DNA from: PBB1 sp965229345
Lineage (GTDB): Bacteria > Pseudomonadota > Gammaproteobacteria > Burkholderiales > Burkholderiaceae_C
DNA length: 64,000 nucleotides
Assembly (NCBI GenBank): GCA_965229345.1
Contig: OZ245872.1
Span: forward strand, 1,116,001-1,180,000
Direction: 5' to 3'
Under the pieces are notes generated by a model. It worked only from the letters and a program-made list of their open reading frames with translations. It was not told the origin of the DNA and did not search any database. Each line of letters starts with the position of its first letter. Position 1 is the first letter of the stretch. The translations under genes and the position numbers were made by a program. This document shows, piece after piece, positions 53,361 to 63,261 of the stretch.

Positions 53361-54838
53361 ACGGTAACCCGGGGCTTCAGCGCGCACTAGCCTACACAGC
53401 CGGCGGCGCGGCCACGGCAGTGTTGGCTGTGTTCGTTGGCATCGTTGCAGCGTCTGGCATAGCGGTTGGTCAGTTGCTCATGGCCGGGATGCTGCTTGGC
53501 GGTTTGCTTCTGCTGTTGCCCCTGCGCATTTTGTTGGTGATGCTGCTGGTGGTGACGTTCGTCGTCCAGGGCTCGGCGAGCTACTTCTTGCGTTTTCAGC
53601 AAGCGGCTTGGTTGCCCTACTTGCTTTGCATGATTTTGACCGTCAAGGTCATCGATTTGCGCCCTGTGCCGAGTGCGTTTCAAGCCGGTCGTCCTCGGAT
53701 ATGGAGCAGTCCCCCGGTGCTGTGCCTGGGGCTGTACGCACTGTCGATGGCCTGCGCCATATTGATCAATCGCCCGCCCATGTTTCAGGTGGTGATCGGA
53801 TTGAAAAATGCGTTGCCGCTGTGGGTGGCTGCGGCGCTTATCTATCGGGCGGCGCAGCTGCCGGGGTTCATCGAGCAACTCTGGACCGTCTTGAGCGCCG
53901 TGTTCTTCCTGCAACTGCCACTGGTGCTCTACCAGCATTTCGTTATCGTCCCCTCGCGCCACGACGCCGAAACCACCGGCATGGATGCGGTCGTGGGCAG
54001 CTTCGGCGGCTTGATCGACGCGGGTGGCGCCAACAGTAGTTTGGCCTTGTTCGCCTTGTTTGTGATGGCATACCGGCTGGCGCTCTGGGTGCGCCGCGAG
54101 GCAGGCTTTGGCAGCGTGCTGCTTTATTGGACGATCGGGCTGGTGATCGTGCTGGCTGGCGAAGTGAAGGCGACCCTGATCTGGATGCCTTTTGTCGTGC
54201 TGTACGTGCTGCGGCGGCGCGTGCTTTCTAGTTTTGGCTCCTTTTTGGTGGCCATGCTGGTCAGCGCCGTGTTGATGTCGGGGGTCTTTGCAGCGTACAG
54301 CGCGCTGTACTGGCAGAAGATTGCGCACAAGTCGAATGCCGACCTCATCAGTCGGATGGGCTACTTTTTCGACCCCAATAATGTCAACTACCGCACCGGC
54401 GAGATCAGCCGCGGCGCGTCGCTGGCGCTGTGGGCTAACGATCCGCGAAGTGATCTGGCGCAGCGTGTGGTCGGCAACGGCCCTGGCGCTAGCCGCATCT
54501 CCGCCACCGGCGGCTTGGGGGAAGTGGCCAGGCGCTACGCCCCGCTGGAAATCGCAGCCACAAGTGTGGCCTTGCTGCTCTGGGATGCCGGTCTTCTCGG
54601 ATTGCTGGCGTTTGCCGGCGTACTTGGGACGACCGCGTGGTTGTTGCGCAGTCAGTCTGTCGATCCAAACTTACCCCCGCGCGCGCAGGCCGCGGCCGAC
54701 GCGTTCGGTGCCACGGTGCTGATGTTCCTGAGCCTGTTGATTTACAACAGAAGTCTGAATGACGAGCCATCGGTGCAACTGCTGCTGGCCATTGCCGTGG
54801 GTTGTGCGCTGCACTGGCGCGGCATCCGGAAGCCGTGA
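53357..54838 (+). CDS. O-antigen ligase/polymerase-like membrane protein
   Basis: A 493-residue polytopic membrane protein with about 10-12 helices and a periplasmic segment (about residues 325-390), resembling Wzy/WaaL-type polymerases. It probably joins repeat units or transfers the EPS. The GTG start overlaps the epsI stop. Family-level identity is only moderate because these proteins share topology more than sequence. The periplasmic loop includes NRSLNDEPSVQLLLAIAVGC at the last helices. Confidence 0.75.
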   Translation: MNGNPGLQRALAYTAGGAATAVLAVFVGIVAASGIAVGQLLMAGMLLGGLLLLLPLRILLVMLLVVTFVVQGSASYFLRFQQAAWLPYLLCMILTVKVIDLRPVPSAFQAGRPRIWSSPPVLCLGLYALSMACAILINRPPMFQVVIGLKNALPLWVAAALIYRAAQLPGFIEQLWTVLSAVFFLQLPLVLYQHFVIVPSRHDAETTGMDAVVGSFGGLIDAGGANSSLALFALFVMAYRLALWVRREAGFGSVLLYWTIGLVIVLAGEVKATLIWMPFVVLYVLRRRVLSSFGSFLVAMLVSAVLMSGVFAAYSALYWQKIAHKSNADLISRMGYFFDPNNVNYRTGEISRGASLALWANDPRSDLAQRVVGNGPGASRISATGGLGEVARRYAPLEIAATSVALLLWDAGLLGLLAFAGVLGTTAWLLRSQSVDPNLPPRAQAAADAFGATVLMFLSLLIYNRSLNDEPSVQLLLAIAVGCALHWRGIRKP

Positions 54839-56361
54839 AGCCTTCAAACGCAGGGCTCCGGCATTCGCGGCCGATGGTCAAGCTTGGGCGATTTGCCGCC
54901 TTGCGCGTGCTATCGGGCGCGTTGGGTCTGGCCTGGGTCGTGGCCGTGGCGCGCTGGATGCCAGTGATGGAATTTGCCGCGTACGCCGTGCTGCTGGCTG
55001 CGGTCACATTGGCCTCTGTCGTTGGCACGCTGGGCGTCGATCGTGTGCTGTACCGGCACGTTCCACAGGCTCATCTGGCGCAGTCGCCCCGGCAGGTTCT
55101 GCGGCTGGCCGGATTTGCGGTAATCATGCGGTTGCTGGTGGCCTCTCCGGTGGCAATGGGCATTGCCTATGTGACGCAACCTGCCGACAGCGTCGTCTCC
55201 ACGATTTCCGCGTTGGCGTTCGGTGCGGCTTTGGCCGCATCTCTGGTGGTGAGCGATGTGCTGGCCATCACGGCCAATGCATTGATGCGCTTCGAGGCAC
55301 AAGCGCGCATCGCCAGCGTGGCGCTCTGTATACGGCTGGTGGCCGCGGGCATTGCCTACGAGGCCGACGGTACTCTCAGTGTCCTCGTTGCGTTGTGCAT
55401 TGTGCTTGGCGGCGACCTGCTGCAGTCGGCGGGCAGTTACTTGCTGGCGGTGCGTCCTGCCTTGCGGGCCATGGGTGACTCCGCCACCGTGTCGCGTCCG
55501 CCCTATGAACTGCCTCCACTGCGCGGCTTGCTGCAGGACTCTGGCACCAACTACGCTTCGTATCTGTTCGGCTTGCCCTGGCAGGGCTCGGCCGCCGTGG
55601 TGCTGGTGGGTGCCACGGCTGGGGCTTCTGAGGTGGCGCTGTTTTCGCTGCTGCAGAACCTGGTGGACCGCATGCGGCAGTATTTGCCATTGCAACTGCT
55701 GCAAAACGCGTTCGAACCCATCCTCGTGAGTCGCTACACGGCCGATGGAGACAGGCAGGCTGTCGCCACCCAGGTGGAGCTGTTGCGGCGGGCCAATTTC
55801 TGCCTGCTGGCGGGTGCAGCAGCCGTCGTCTGGCCAGTTGGCAGCGAATTGATTGCCTGGGCCACTCACGGCAAGTACGCCGGGGCCGGTCCTCTGGCCG
55901 CACTGCTGTTGGCGGCGTTGGCCTTGCGCGGTGTCAGCGCGGTGTTGTTCATCAGCGCCAACGTGATGAACGAAATGGACCGGCTGATGCGTATCTACGG
56001 GGTCATGTCACTGCTGTGCCTGCTGCCGCTGTACTGGGTCGCTCAGCGCTTCGGCGCGGAGGGGGTGGTTCTCTGGTCCGTGGCGCCGTCTTGGCTGTTG
56101 TGGGCTGGCTTGCGCGCAGGCCATGCTCATTGCGCGTTGGGGGTGTGGCATGGGCGCAAGGATATTGCTTGCCTCACAGCGGCTGGCCTGGGTACCGCGA
56201 TCGGGCTGATGCTGAAGTCCGTTATTGCCGGTGTCTACGTGCCCGCACTGGCAGGCCTGGCCGCCGCCTTGACCTATTTCACGGTCGTCCTGGCCTTCAA
56301 GGTCTTTCCATCTGGCGATCTTGCTTTGATGCGCGCCAATCTGCAGCGAGGCGTGACATGA
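54835..56361 (+). CDS. Polysaccharide flippase-like protein (Wzx/MATE-type)
   Basis: A protein of about 508 residues with 12 or more hydrophobic segments, typical of oligosaccharide flippases in EPS clusters. Motif-like regions are LRVLSGALGLAWVVAVARWM and YLFGLPWQGSAAVVLVGATA. The start is uncertain: the GTG at 54835, overlapping the previous stop (GTGA), fits the pattern of the operon; ATG at 54874 and GTG at 54802 are alternatives. The last codons overlap the next gene (ATGA). Confidence 0.8.
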   Translation: MKPSNAGLRHSRPMVKLGRFAALRVLSGALGLAWVVAVARWMPVMEFAAYAVLLAAVTLASVVGTLGVDRVLYRHVPQAHLAQSPRQVLRLAGFAVIMRLLVASPVAMGIAYVTQPADSVVSTISALAFGAALAASLVVSDVLAITANALMRFEAQARIASVALCIRLVAAGIAYEADGTLSVLVALCIVLGGDLLQSAGSYLLAVRPALRAMGDSATVSRPPYELPPLRGLLQDSGTNYASYLFGLPWQGSAAVVLVGATAGASEVALFSLLQNLVDRMRQYLPLQLLQNAFEPILVSRYTADGDRQAVATQVELLRRANFCLLAGAAAVVWPVGSELIAWATHGKYAGAGPLAALLLAALALRGVSAVLFISANVMNEMDRLMRIYGVMSLLCLLPLYWVAQRFGAEGVVLWSVAPSWLLWAGLRAGHAHCALGVWHGRKDIACLTAAGLGTAIGLMLKSVIAGVYVPALAGLAAALTYFTVVLAFKVFPSGDLALMRANLQRGVT

Positions 56362-57515
56362 CCGTGGCTCGTAGGCGGCGGCTGGCCGTTGTCACGTGGT
56401 TCTTCGACCAGCAGCCGGGGTTTCTGGATTTCCGCTATCGCGTAGCGGCACTGGCACGCCATCACGATGTCACGCTCATCGTGCGTCATGAGCGTTTCCT
56501 GGCTGAGTTCGATGCGACGGACGCGCGCCCGCTGGTGCTGACGCAGGCCCGCGCTGGCACCCGGTCGCTGCTGGCCTATGTGTGGCAGGTGGCTCGTGTG
56601 CTACGGGCTGATCCGCCCGACGCCGTGGTGCTGCTCGGGGCACAACTGGCGCCGGCATGCTTTCTGCTCGCCCGCCTGCCGGTGGCGCTTTACTGGAACG
56701 AACATCCGACCCACACGTTTCATGGTGGCCGATGGGGTTTGGCCTCCGCCTGGCTGAACCGCGCGCTGGTTAGGTTGTCGTATGCCGGAGCACGCCGGGC
56801 GGCGCTGGTCATGCCGATCGGCGAGGCGCATGGCGACGATCTGGCCGAGCAAGGCGTCCTGCCCGCGCGCACCAGGCTGATACCGATGGGTGCTGACGCA
56901 CGCTTTGCCCAAATCGCCATTGGCCGCGCGCCGCGCCCGGTCGATGAGCCGTTGTCGGTGATCTACACCGGCACGGTGCAACGCGAGCGCGGGCGAGATG
57001 TGATGCTCGAAGGTCTGGCGCTGGCGCGTCAGCTGGGCGCTGCCTGCCGGCTGACGCTGGTAGGCGCCAGCGAGACCGAACTTACCTACTGCCTGCAGCG
57101 CGCGCAGGCGCTCGGCATCGGCGATGCATTGACCGTCATCGGGCGGGTGCCTGGCGATGCGATTCCCGGCTATCTGCGGCAGGCAGACGCTGGCGTCTGC
57201 CTGTGGGAAGACCGCGTGTGGTGGCGTTTCAACCCACCGACCAAACTGTTCGAGTACCTGGCCGCCGGCCTGCCGGTGCTGGCCAGCCGCATCCGCACCC
57301 ACACCGCGTACCTGGAGGAAGGCGAGACGGGTTTGGTCTTCGACTACGACGCGCAAGCCTTTGGTCAGGCCCTGCTGCGCCTGTGCGCCGCCAGGTGCGA
57401 TTTGCCCCGCATGTCGCGAGCGGCCACGAACGCTGGCGAGGGCTTTTTATGGCCTCGTGTTGAGCCGCAGCTTCTTCAAGCCATAGATGAACTGTGTTTT
57501 GCAAGTGCAGTGTGA
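56358..57515 (+). CDS. Glycosyltransferase, GT4-like
   Basis: A 385-residue GT-B-fold glycosyltransferase. The C-terminal nucleotide-sugar-binding region has NPPTKLFEYLAAGLPVLASR, the E-x7-E-type motif of GT4, preceded by VIYTGTVQRERGRDVMLEGL. The N-terminal half has LVVLLGAQLAPACFLLARLP-like segments and NEHPTHTFHGGRWG. The sugar donor and acceptor are unknown. It starts within the flippase stop codon. Confidence 0.88.
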   Translation: MTVARRRRLAVVTWFFDQQPGFLDFRYRVAALARHHDVTLIVRHERFLAEFDATDARPLVLTQARAGTRSLLAYVWQVARVLRADPPDAVVLLGAQLAPACFLLARLPVALYWNEHPTHTFHGGRWGLASAWLNRALVRLSYAGARRAALVMPIGEAHGDDLAEQGVLPARTRLIPMGADARFAQIAIGRAPRPVDEPLSVIYTGTVQRERGRDVMLEGLALARQLGAACRLTLVGASETELTYCLQRAQALGIGDALTVIGRVPGDAIPGYLRQADAGVCLWEDRVWWRFNPPTKLFEYLAAGLPVLASRIRTHTAYLEEGETGLVFDYDAQAFGQALLRLCAARCDLPRMSRAATNAGEGFLWPRVEPQLLQAIDELCFASAV

Positions 57516-57571
57516 ATCGTTGGCGTCCAATCGAGATAGAAGGCCCATGTGCATCAAATCAGTCAGACATC

Positions 57572-58471
57572 ATGAATGAGCCGCCCAAACTCGATCGGTC
57601 GGCAGTGACGCGGCTGGTGGCCGAGTTGTTGGCGGGTGTGGGTCACTCAGACATCGAGTTCATTCCAAATCTTGGCAACGCTGGGGACGCTTTACTGAAT
57701 GCGGGCGCATGGCAGCTATTCGAGGCGATCGGCATCCGACCGGAAGTCTATCGGCCGGGTCGTGTGCCTAAGAGTGCACAGATCTATGTTTACTCAGGCG
57801 GCGGCAATCTGGTTCCGCTCTACTCCGGCGCGCGCGATGCCATTGAGGCACGGATCACTGAGCCATTCCGCTCATTCGTCATGCTCCCACACACCATTCG
57901 AGGCCACGAGAACCTGCTAGCCCGCATGGATGAGCGCTTTCATCTGATCTGCCGCGATGTCCTGTCATGGCAGCATGTGCGGGACCATGCGCCCCGCGCG
58001 CACCGCTACCTGGCGGATGACCTGGCGCTGATGCTGGATCTGGACTGGGTCTTCTCCCCCTGGCGCAATGCGCTGCGGCTGGTGCAGTTGATGCTGAGCC
58101 CGCACTCGCTCAAGCGCTACCTGCTGTGGCGGCGCAGCATCCGGGCCATTAGGCCCGACAAGGGCGTGTTGCGGCTGATGCGTGTCGATGAGGAGTCGAG
58201 GTCGCAGGGCAGCGCCGATCCCAGGATGGATTTGTCGGCCCAGTACGGCTCGTTCTTTTCGACGCGCGGTGAGGCCGAACTCGTGACGCGTGACTTTCTG
58301 GCGGTGTTGCAGCGGGCGGAGCGGGTGGAGACCGACCGGCTGCATGTCGGCATTGGCGCCAGCCTGCTGGGGAAGGACGTGCGGCTGCTGGACAACAGTT
58401 ATGGCAAGAACAAAGGCATCTACGAGTTGTCGATGCAAGCTCGCTTTCCACGCACACGCCTGGTGGCTTGA
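57572..58471 (+). CDS. Polysaccharide pyruvyl transferase family protein
   Basis: A 299-residue protein of the polysaccharide pyruvyl transferase family, expected to add pyruvate ketals from phosphoenolpyruvate to EPS sugars. The N-terminal FIPNLGNAGDALLNAGAWQL fits the N-x-G-D pattern. The middle has SGGGNLVPLYSGARDAIE and the end DNSYGKNKGIYELSM. The start is ATG 57572, since the longer frame overlaps the preceding gene in another frame. It is followed by a second glycosyltransferase after 9 bases. Confidence 0.83.
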   Translation: MNEPPKLDRSAVTRLVAELLAGVGHSDIEFIPNLGNAGDALLNAGAWQLFEAIGIRPEVYRPGRVPKSAQIYVYSGGGNLVPLYSGARDAIEARITEPFRSFVMLPHTIRGHENLLARMDERFHLICRDVLSWQHVRDHAPRAHRYLADDLALMLDLDWVFSPWRNALRLVQLMLSPHSLKRYLLWRRSIRAIRPDKGVLRLMRVDEESRSQGSADPRMDLSAQYGSFFSTRGEAELVTRDFLAVLQRAERVETDRLHVGIGASLLGKDVRLLDNSYGKNKGIYELSMQARFPRTRLVA

Positions 58472-58480
58472 GGTGCGCCG

Positions 58481-59689
58481 GTGATACGCCTGCTGTTCCT
58501 CACGGCCGAAAGCTGTCCCACCTTTCGGCCCGACGTGGCCGTGCTGTTCGGCAAGTGCCTGCCAGCGGCCGGGGTACTGAGTGACATCGTTGCTGCCCGC
58601 ACTCCGGGCAGCAACGACCCGGCACCCTGGCCAGGCGGCCAGGCGATCTTGCGCAGCATCGGCGGCGGCGCCATGCGCAAGCGCGTGGTCTCTATGTGGC
58701 ATGGCGTGGTCAGCCTGTTGCGCGCCGATGCCACCCGCTATCGGGCGATCCAGGTGCGCGACATGCCAGTGCTGGCTGCGCTGGCGTTGCTGGCGGCGCG
58801 CTGGAAGCGTTTGCCACTGATCTACTGGATGTCTTACCCAATGCCGGAAGGGCAGATCGCACTGGCACGCCAGCGCGGCTTGTCGGCCGGGGTGATGAAA
58901 TATGTGTATCCCTGGGTCAGCGGTCATGTCGGCCGATGGCTGCTGCGTCACTGGGTGCTGCATGGCGCTGCGCATGTCTTTGTGCAGTCTCCGCAAATGA
59001 AGCGTGAACTGGTGGCCTTGGGCGTCACGGCCGACCGGATGACGCCGGTGCCGATGGGCGTGGACCTGCAGGCGGTGCAGACGAGTGAGCCGCGGAACGC
59101 AACAGACGCGCGGCTGATCGGGCGGCGGGTGATCGGTTACCTAGGCACGCTGGACCGTCCGCGCTGCATCGAAACGCTATTCGACATGCTGGCCGTTCTG
59201 CGGCGTCAGGTGCCGGATGCGGTGCTGTTGCTGGTAGGTGATACCGAGGACGCGGTGCATCGGCGTTGGCTGATGCAGCGCGCGGCTGCGGCCGGCGTGG
59301 GCGAGCATGTGGTGTGGGCCGGCTGGGTGCCCACGGCGGCGGCGTGGCAATTGATGTTGAACGCCGAGGTGGCGTTGTCGCCATTTCCAAGAGGTGAATT
59401 GCTCGATTCGGCATCGCCTACCAAGGTGCCCGAATACCTGGCGCTGGGGTTGCCAGTGGTTTGTAACGACAACCCGGACCAGGCCGCGGTGGTGCGTGAG
59501 AGCGGGGCCGGCTTGTGCGTACCCTACACGGCCGAAAACTTTGCGGCGGCTGTTGTGACATTGCTGGGCCTGGACGCGCCAGCCCGGGCGCGCATGGTGG
59601 CCGACGGCCGCCGCTACGTGGCCGAACACCGCGACTACCCACGCATTGCCGCGCAGGTGACGGCGGTCTACCACCAACTACTGGAGTGA
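58481..59689 (+). CDS. Glycosyltransferase, GT4-like (second)
   Basis: A 402-residue GT-B-fold protein. The region SPTKVPEYLALGLPVVCNDN carries the E-x7-E-like motif, and GYLGTLDRPRCIETLFDML together with AEVALSPFPRGELLDSAS fit GT4. The GTG start at 58481 is 9 bases after the previous stop. The donor sugar is unknown. It is followed almost directly by the exported hydrolase-like gene. Confidence 0.86.
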   Translation: MIRLLFLTAESCPTFRPDVAVLFGKCLPAAGVLSDIVAARTPGSNDPAPWPGGQAILRSIGGGAMRKRVVSMWHGVVSLLRADATRYRAIQVRDMPVLAALALLAARWKRLPLIYWMSYPMPEGQIALARQRGLSAGVMKYVYPWVSGHVGRWLLRHWVLHGAAHVFVQSPQMKRELVALGVTADRMTPVPMGVDLQAVQTSEPRNATDARLIGRRVIGYLGTLDRPRCIETLFDMLAVLRRQVPDAVLLLVGDTEDAVHRRWLMQRAAAAGVGEHVVWAGWVPTAAAWQLMLNAEVALSPFPRGELLDSASPTKVPEYLALGLPVVCNDNPDQAAVVRESGAGLCVPYTAENFAAAVVTLLGLDAPARARMVADGRRYVAEHRDYPRIAAQVTAVYHQLLE

Positions 59690-59693
59690 TGGT

Positions 59694-61952
59694 ATGAAAC
59701 GCCGAAGCGTACTCACCATGGCCATCCCCGCATTAGGTATGGGCACCGCACTGCCCTGGGCTGCCGGTACAGCATCGGCCGGTAGTAGCTGGCTGCCCCT
59801 GGCGGACCAACAGCTAACCACAGCAAAGGCGGGCAACGCACTTGACTTTTCGTCACTGGGTTCAAGCGATGCCGCGGGGCGCTGGGGTTGGGCGCGAGCA
59901 ATGCCGGGCGAGGGCATCGGGTTTGAGCGGCAGCCGGCACCGAAGCGTTTTCTTTGCGCATCGATGGTGTTCAGTCCTCCCAACGGTGGGCTGCCGTCTA
60001 AGGAGGAGGCGCGTCAGCTGGTGACTGAACTGCGCCGCACCGGCTACAACGCGGTGCGCCTGCACTACATCGATGCGGCGCTGATGCAGGGTCGCAACAA
60101 GGACTTCGATGTCGATCCCGACGGCTTGGCACGGCTGCACGGTCTGCTGGCGCAGCTGAAGGAGGCGGGCATCTACTGGCTGGTCGACGGCATGACCTCT
60201 GACAACGGTGGCTACGGCGATGTGGGGCCGAACCGCTACGTTCGTAAACACGATACCAAGGTGGATGCTCTGTTGACGTCGGATGGCTTTGACCACTGGG
60301 CCCAGCTGGTCGATGTCATCTGGGGTGTTAAGAACCCGCATACCGGGCTGGCGCCACTGGCTGACCCTGCAATGTTGGGCATCATTCTGGTGAATGAGGG
60401 GGGGCTGGCCTTTACGGCCACCGTGCGAGGTAACCGTTATCCCCCATCGCTCGCGGCGCCTTTTCGGGCTTGGTTGAAGCGCCGCTATGGCCAAGACAGC
60501 GTGGCGCGTGCCGCGTGGTCGGGCGAGATGGCACCTGCCGAGTCGCTCGACGGTGAGCTGGGCCTGCCCGCCGCTGTCCGTGGTCAGTCGCCACGTGACA
60601 AGGACTTCGCGCGCTTCATCAGCGACACCGAGGTGGACGGCTTGCGCCGCATGGAGGCACACGTGCGCAGCCGTGGATTTGGTGGGCTTGCCACAGCGTT
60701 CGACAACTGGAGCTTTCTGGGGGCTGATCTCACGCGCGCACAGGCCAGCTGGGTGGATATGCATGCCTACCACTCGGAGCCGACGCGCTATGTGGAACCG
60801 GGCTCTCGGGTGGTGCAATCGGGACTGCTGGAAAGTGTGGGCCGCGCAGTGCGCGAGCTGAGCAATGCGCGCCAATGGGGCAAGCCGTTCACCGTATCGG
60901 AATACGCTCAGCCGTTCTGGCACCGTTCTCGTTTCGAGATGGCGGCGCTGTTGCCGGCTTTCGCAGCCCACCAGGGTTGGGGGCTGATCTGCCAGTTTGC
61001 CGAGGTACCGGTCCAGATCAGCTACGGCCCGTCGCCCTTCGCCCGGCGGCAGGCGATCTACCCCTTTGGCGTGGGTGCTGATCCGATCGCGCGTGCTGGG
61101 GAGCGGCTGGCAGCCGTGCTGTTCCTGCGTGGCGACGTGGCCAAGTCGAAACATCGCATCCGCTTGCACCTGCAGCCCAATGCGTTAATGACGCGCAGCG
61201 CTGGCTGGGAGCAGGTGCCTGAGGCCGTCTCGCGCCTGGCCTTCGTCGCGCCACTGGGGCTGGACTTCGGTCCATTACCCGAACAGCCCGTGCCCGGAGA
61301 GCTATCGCTGGACTTGCTGGGAGCAGCACCGCCCTGGCTGGCCAAGCTGCAAAGCGCATTGACCAAGGCCGGGCTCGGTGCCGGCGGCGAGGGCGTGGCG
61401 CAGTTGCGTGGCGCTGGCATCATCGATGCTGCCAATCGCTCGCAGCCTGGCCGCCAGCGCTACGAGTCGGACACCCGGCAGATGATGCTGGATGCACGTG
61501 AGCAATGGCTGACGATCGATACACCCATGACGTCAGTGGTGGTGCTTTGCGCAGGCGGCAGCGGCAAGGCGGGTGGGTTCAGTGTTGAACAGGCCAGCGG
61601 TCCGGCGCTATTTGCAGTGTCTGTGCTGGACGGACGGGCGCTGGGTGAAAGCCGCCGCTTGCTGTTATGGGTGCTGACCGACGCGATGAACACCGGCATG
61701 ACGTTTGCCGACGAGCAGCGCAGCACGCTGACGGCGCTAGGTAAGTTTCCACCCCTTGTGCGTACCGTGGCAGCGCGCCTGACCATTCCTAACGTGCAGG
61801 CTTCCGACCTGAAAGCCTGGGCCTTGAGCCTGAACGGCGAGCGGCGTGAATCGCTGCCCTTGTTGATCGATGACCGGACGGTGACGCTGATGCTGGACAC
61901 CGCGGCACTACCCGGCGGGCCGGCACTGTTCTTTGAGTTGGCAGTCGAATGA
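59694..61952 (+). CDS. Exported glycoside hydrolase-like protein (GH5/clan A type)
   Basis: A 752-residue exported protein with a TIM-barrel hydrolase core. The N-terminus MKRRSVLTMAIPALGMGTAL is a signal peptide with a twin-Arg pair, so Tat export is possible. In the barrel, Asn-Glu at ILVNEGG (Glu235) and Glu403 in FTVSEYAQPFW occupy the acid/base and nucleophile positions of clan A glycosidases. Residues beyond about 470 form beta-rich extra domains. Within an EPS cluster it may trim or edit the polymer. The exact GH family needs a search. It overlaps the next gene's early codons only if a longer start is used. Confidence 0.8.
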   Translation: MKRRSVLTMAIPALGMGTALPWAAGTASAGSSWLPLADQQLTTAKAGNALDFSSLGSSDAAGRWGWARAMPGEGIGFERQPAPKRFLCASMVFSPPNGGLPSKEEARQLVTELRRTGYNAVRLHYIDAALMQGRNKDFDVDPDGLARLHGLLAQLKEAGIYWLVDGMTSDNGGYGDVGPNRYVRKHDTKVDALLTSDGFDHWAQLVDVIWGVKNPHTGLAPLADPAMLGIILVNEGGLAFTATVRGNRYPPSLAAPFRAWLKRRYGQDSVARAAWSGEMAPAESLDGELGLPAAVRGQSPRDKDFARFISDTEVDGLRRMEAHVRSRGFGGLATAFDNWSFLGADLTRAQASWVDMHAYHSEPTRYVEPGSRVVQSGLLESVGRAVRELSNARQWGKPFTVSEYAQPFWHRSRFEMAALLPAFAAHQGWGLICQFAEVPVQISYGPSPFARRQAIYPFGVGADPIARAGERLAAVLFLRGDVAKSKHRIRLHLQPNALMTRSAGWEQVPEAVSRLAFVAPLGLDFGPLPEQPVPGELSLDLLGAAPPWLAKLQSALTKAGLGAGGEGVAQLRGAGIIDAANRSQPGRQRYESDTRQMMLDAREQWLTIDTPMTSVVVLCAGGSGKAGGFSVEQASGPALFAVSVLDGRALGESRRLLLWVLTDAMNTGMTFADEQRSTLTALGKFPPLVRTVAARLTIPNVQASDLKAWALSLNGERRESLPLLIDDRTVTLMLDTAALPGGPALFFELAVE

Positions 61953-61992
61953 GATCGAACCGAATGTTGGTGCAAGCGAAGGCGACCAACGG

Positions 61993-63261
61993 ATGAACCT
62001 CGCCGCAACATCATCGCCGCGCCCGTCGGGCGGGCCCATCGTCGTGCGCACCTTCTACCCGGCCGATCCTGTGGGCGTGGTGCCCGGTGGTGTGGACACC
62101 TTCATCCGCGGCCTGGTGAAATGGGCGCCCGAGGACTTGATCTTCGAAGTGGTGGGCATGACCACTGACCCGTCTGCCCGGCCCGTCGGCCGCTGGACAC
62201 GCTGTGACCTTGGGCGACGTCAGTTCAACTTCTTGCCTTTGGTCGAAGTGGCTGAGGCAGGCCAGCGTACGCGGGTTCCGCTGTCGGTGCGATACACCGC
62301 TGCGCTGCTCAGGCATTGGCGGATGGCAAAGCAGGGTTTTGATGTGTTCGAGTTCCATCGGGTGGAACCAGCACTGCCGTTCCTGGCAGATGCTCGACCA
62401 AAAAATGCCTTCTTTCACCAGGACATGGGCGTTATTCGGCAGGAGGCCAAGGCCGACATCCTTTGGCGTTACTTGCCTGGCCTGTACTTCGGATTGGAGT
62501 CCTGTGTAGTCAATCGCCTTGACTCTGCATGGTGTGTACGCGAAGAGGGTACCCAAGCGCTGCGGGCGCGTAATCCGGCAAAGGCTGACGTGCTGCGCTT
62601 CGTGCCGACCTGGGTGGATACCGAGGTGTTTTCGCCGGCCACTCCAGAGGGACGCGCAGAGGCCCGCCACGCTGTGGCGGCGGCGTACAAGCTCGATCCC
62701 AATGCGGTCTGGGTTGTCTCGGTCGGGCGGCTGGACGGCCAAAAAAACCCTGAACTGATGAGGCAGTCGGTGGCTCGACTAGCCGCTAGCGGCATGAAAG
62801 TGTGTTGGCTGGTGGTCGGCGATGGCGCGCTGCGCGCCGAGCTTGAAAGGGCTGTGCAGGCGGCAGGATTGGCTACCAGCGTTGCGTTCATGGGGCTTCT
62901 CAGCGCCGCGCAGATCGCTCGCATCATGTCAGCATGCGATGTTTATGCACTGTCGTCAGCCTACGAAGGCATGCCCATGGCGTTGCTGGAAGCCTTCGGC
63001 TGTGGTTTACCAGTGGCCACCACGGACGTTGGCGAAGTCAGGCGGGTCGTTAAGCCCGGGATCAACGGCGAGGTATCTGTCGATCGCAGTGTTGAGGCAT
63101 TCACAGAGTGCCTCAGCGCGGTGATCGGGCGTCGTGACAAATACAGAGGCCAGCCGGCCATCTCAGCGATTCAGCAGTACCTGCCGCACATCGTGCTACA
63201 GCCCGTTTATGACAACTACCGCGAACTGGGTTGTCGCGGGCGCGCATCGGCCGGTGACTGA
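61993..63261 (+). CDS. Glycosyltransferase, GT4 (third)
   Basis: A 422-residue GT-B glycosyltransferase. The segment VVSVGRLDGQKNPELMRQSV and the E-x7-E motif EGMPMALLEAFGCGLPVAT are clear GT4 features. The N-terminal half has DPVGVVPGGVDTFIRGLVKW and FFHQDMGVIRQE. I use ATG 61993; an earlier in-frame ATG at 61933 lies inside the hydrolase gene. It is the last gene of the plus-strand cluster in the window and converges with the WecG-like gene. Confidence 0.9.
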   Translation: MNLAATSSPRPSGGPIVVRTFYPADPVGVVPGGVDTFIRGLVKWAPEDLIFEVVGMTTDPSARPVGRWTRCDLGRRQFNFLPLVEVAEAGQRTRVPLSVRYTAALLRHWRMAKQGFDVFEFHRVEPALPFLADARPKNAFFHQDMGVIRQEAKADILWRYLPGLYFGLESCVVNRLDSAWCVREEGTQALRARNPAKADVLRFVPTWVDTEVFSPATPEGRAEARHAVAAAYKLDPNAVWVVSVGRLDGQKNPELMRQSVARLAASGMKVCWLVVGDGALRAELERAVQAAGLATSVAFMGLLSAAQIARIMSACDVYALSSAYEGMPMALLEAFGCGLPVATTDVGEVRRVVKPGINGEVSVDRSVEAFTECLSAVIGRRDKYRGQPAISAIQQYLPHIVLQPVYDNYRELGCRGRASAGD

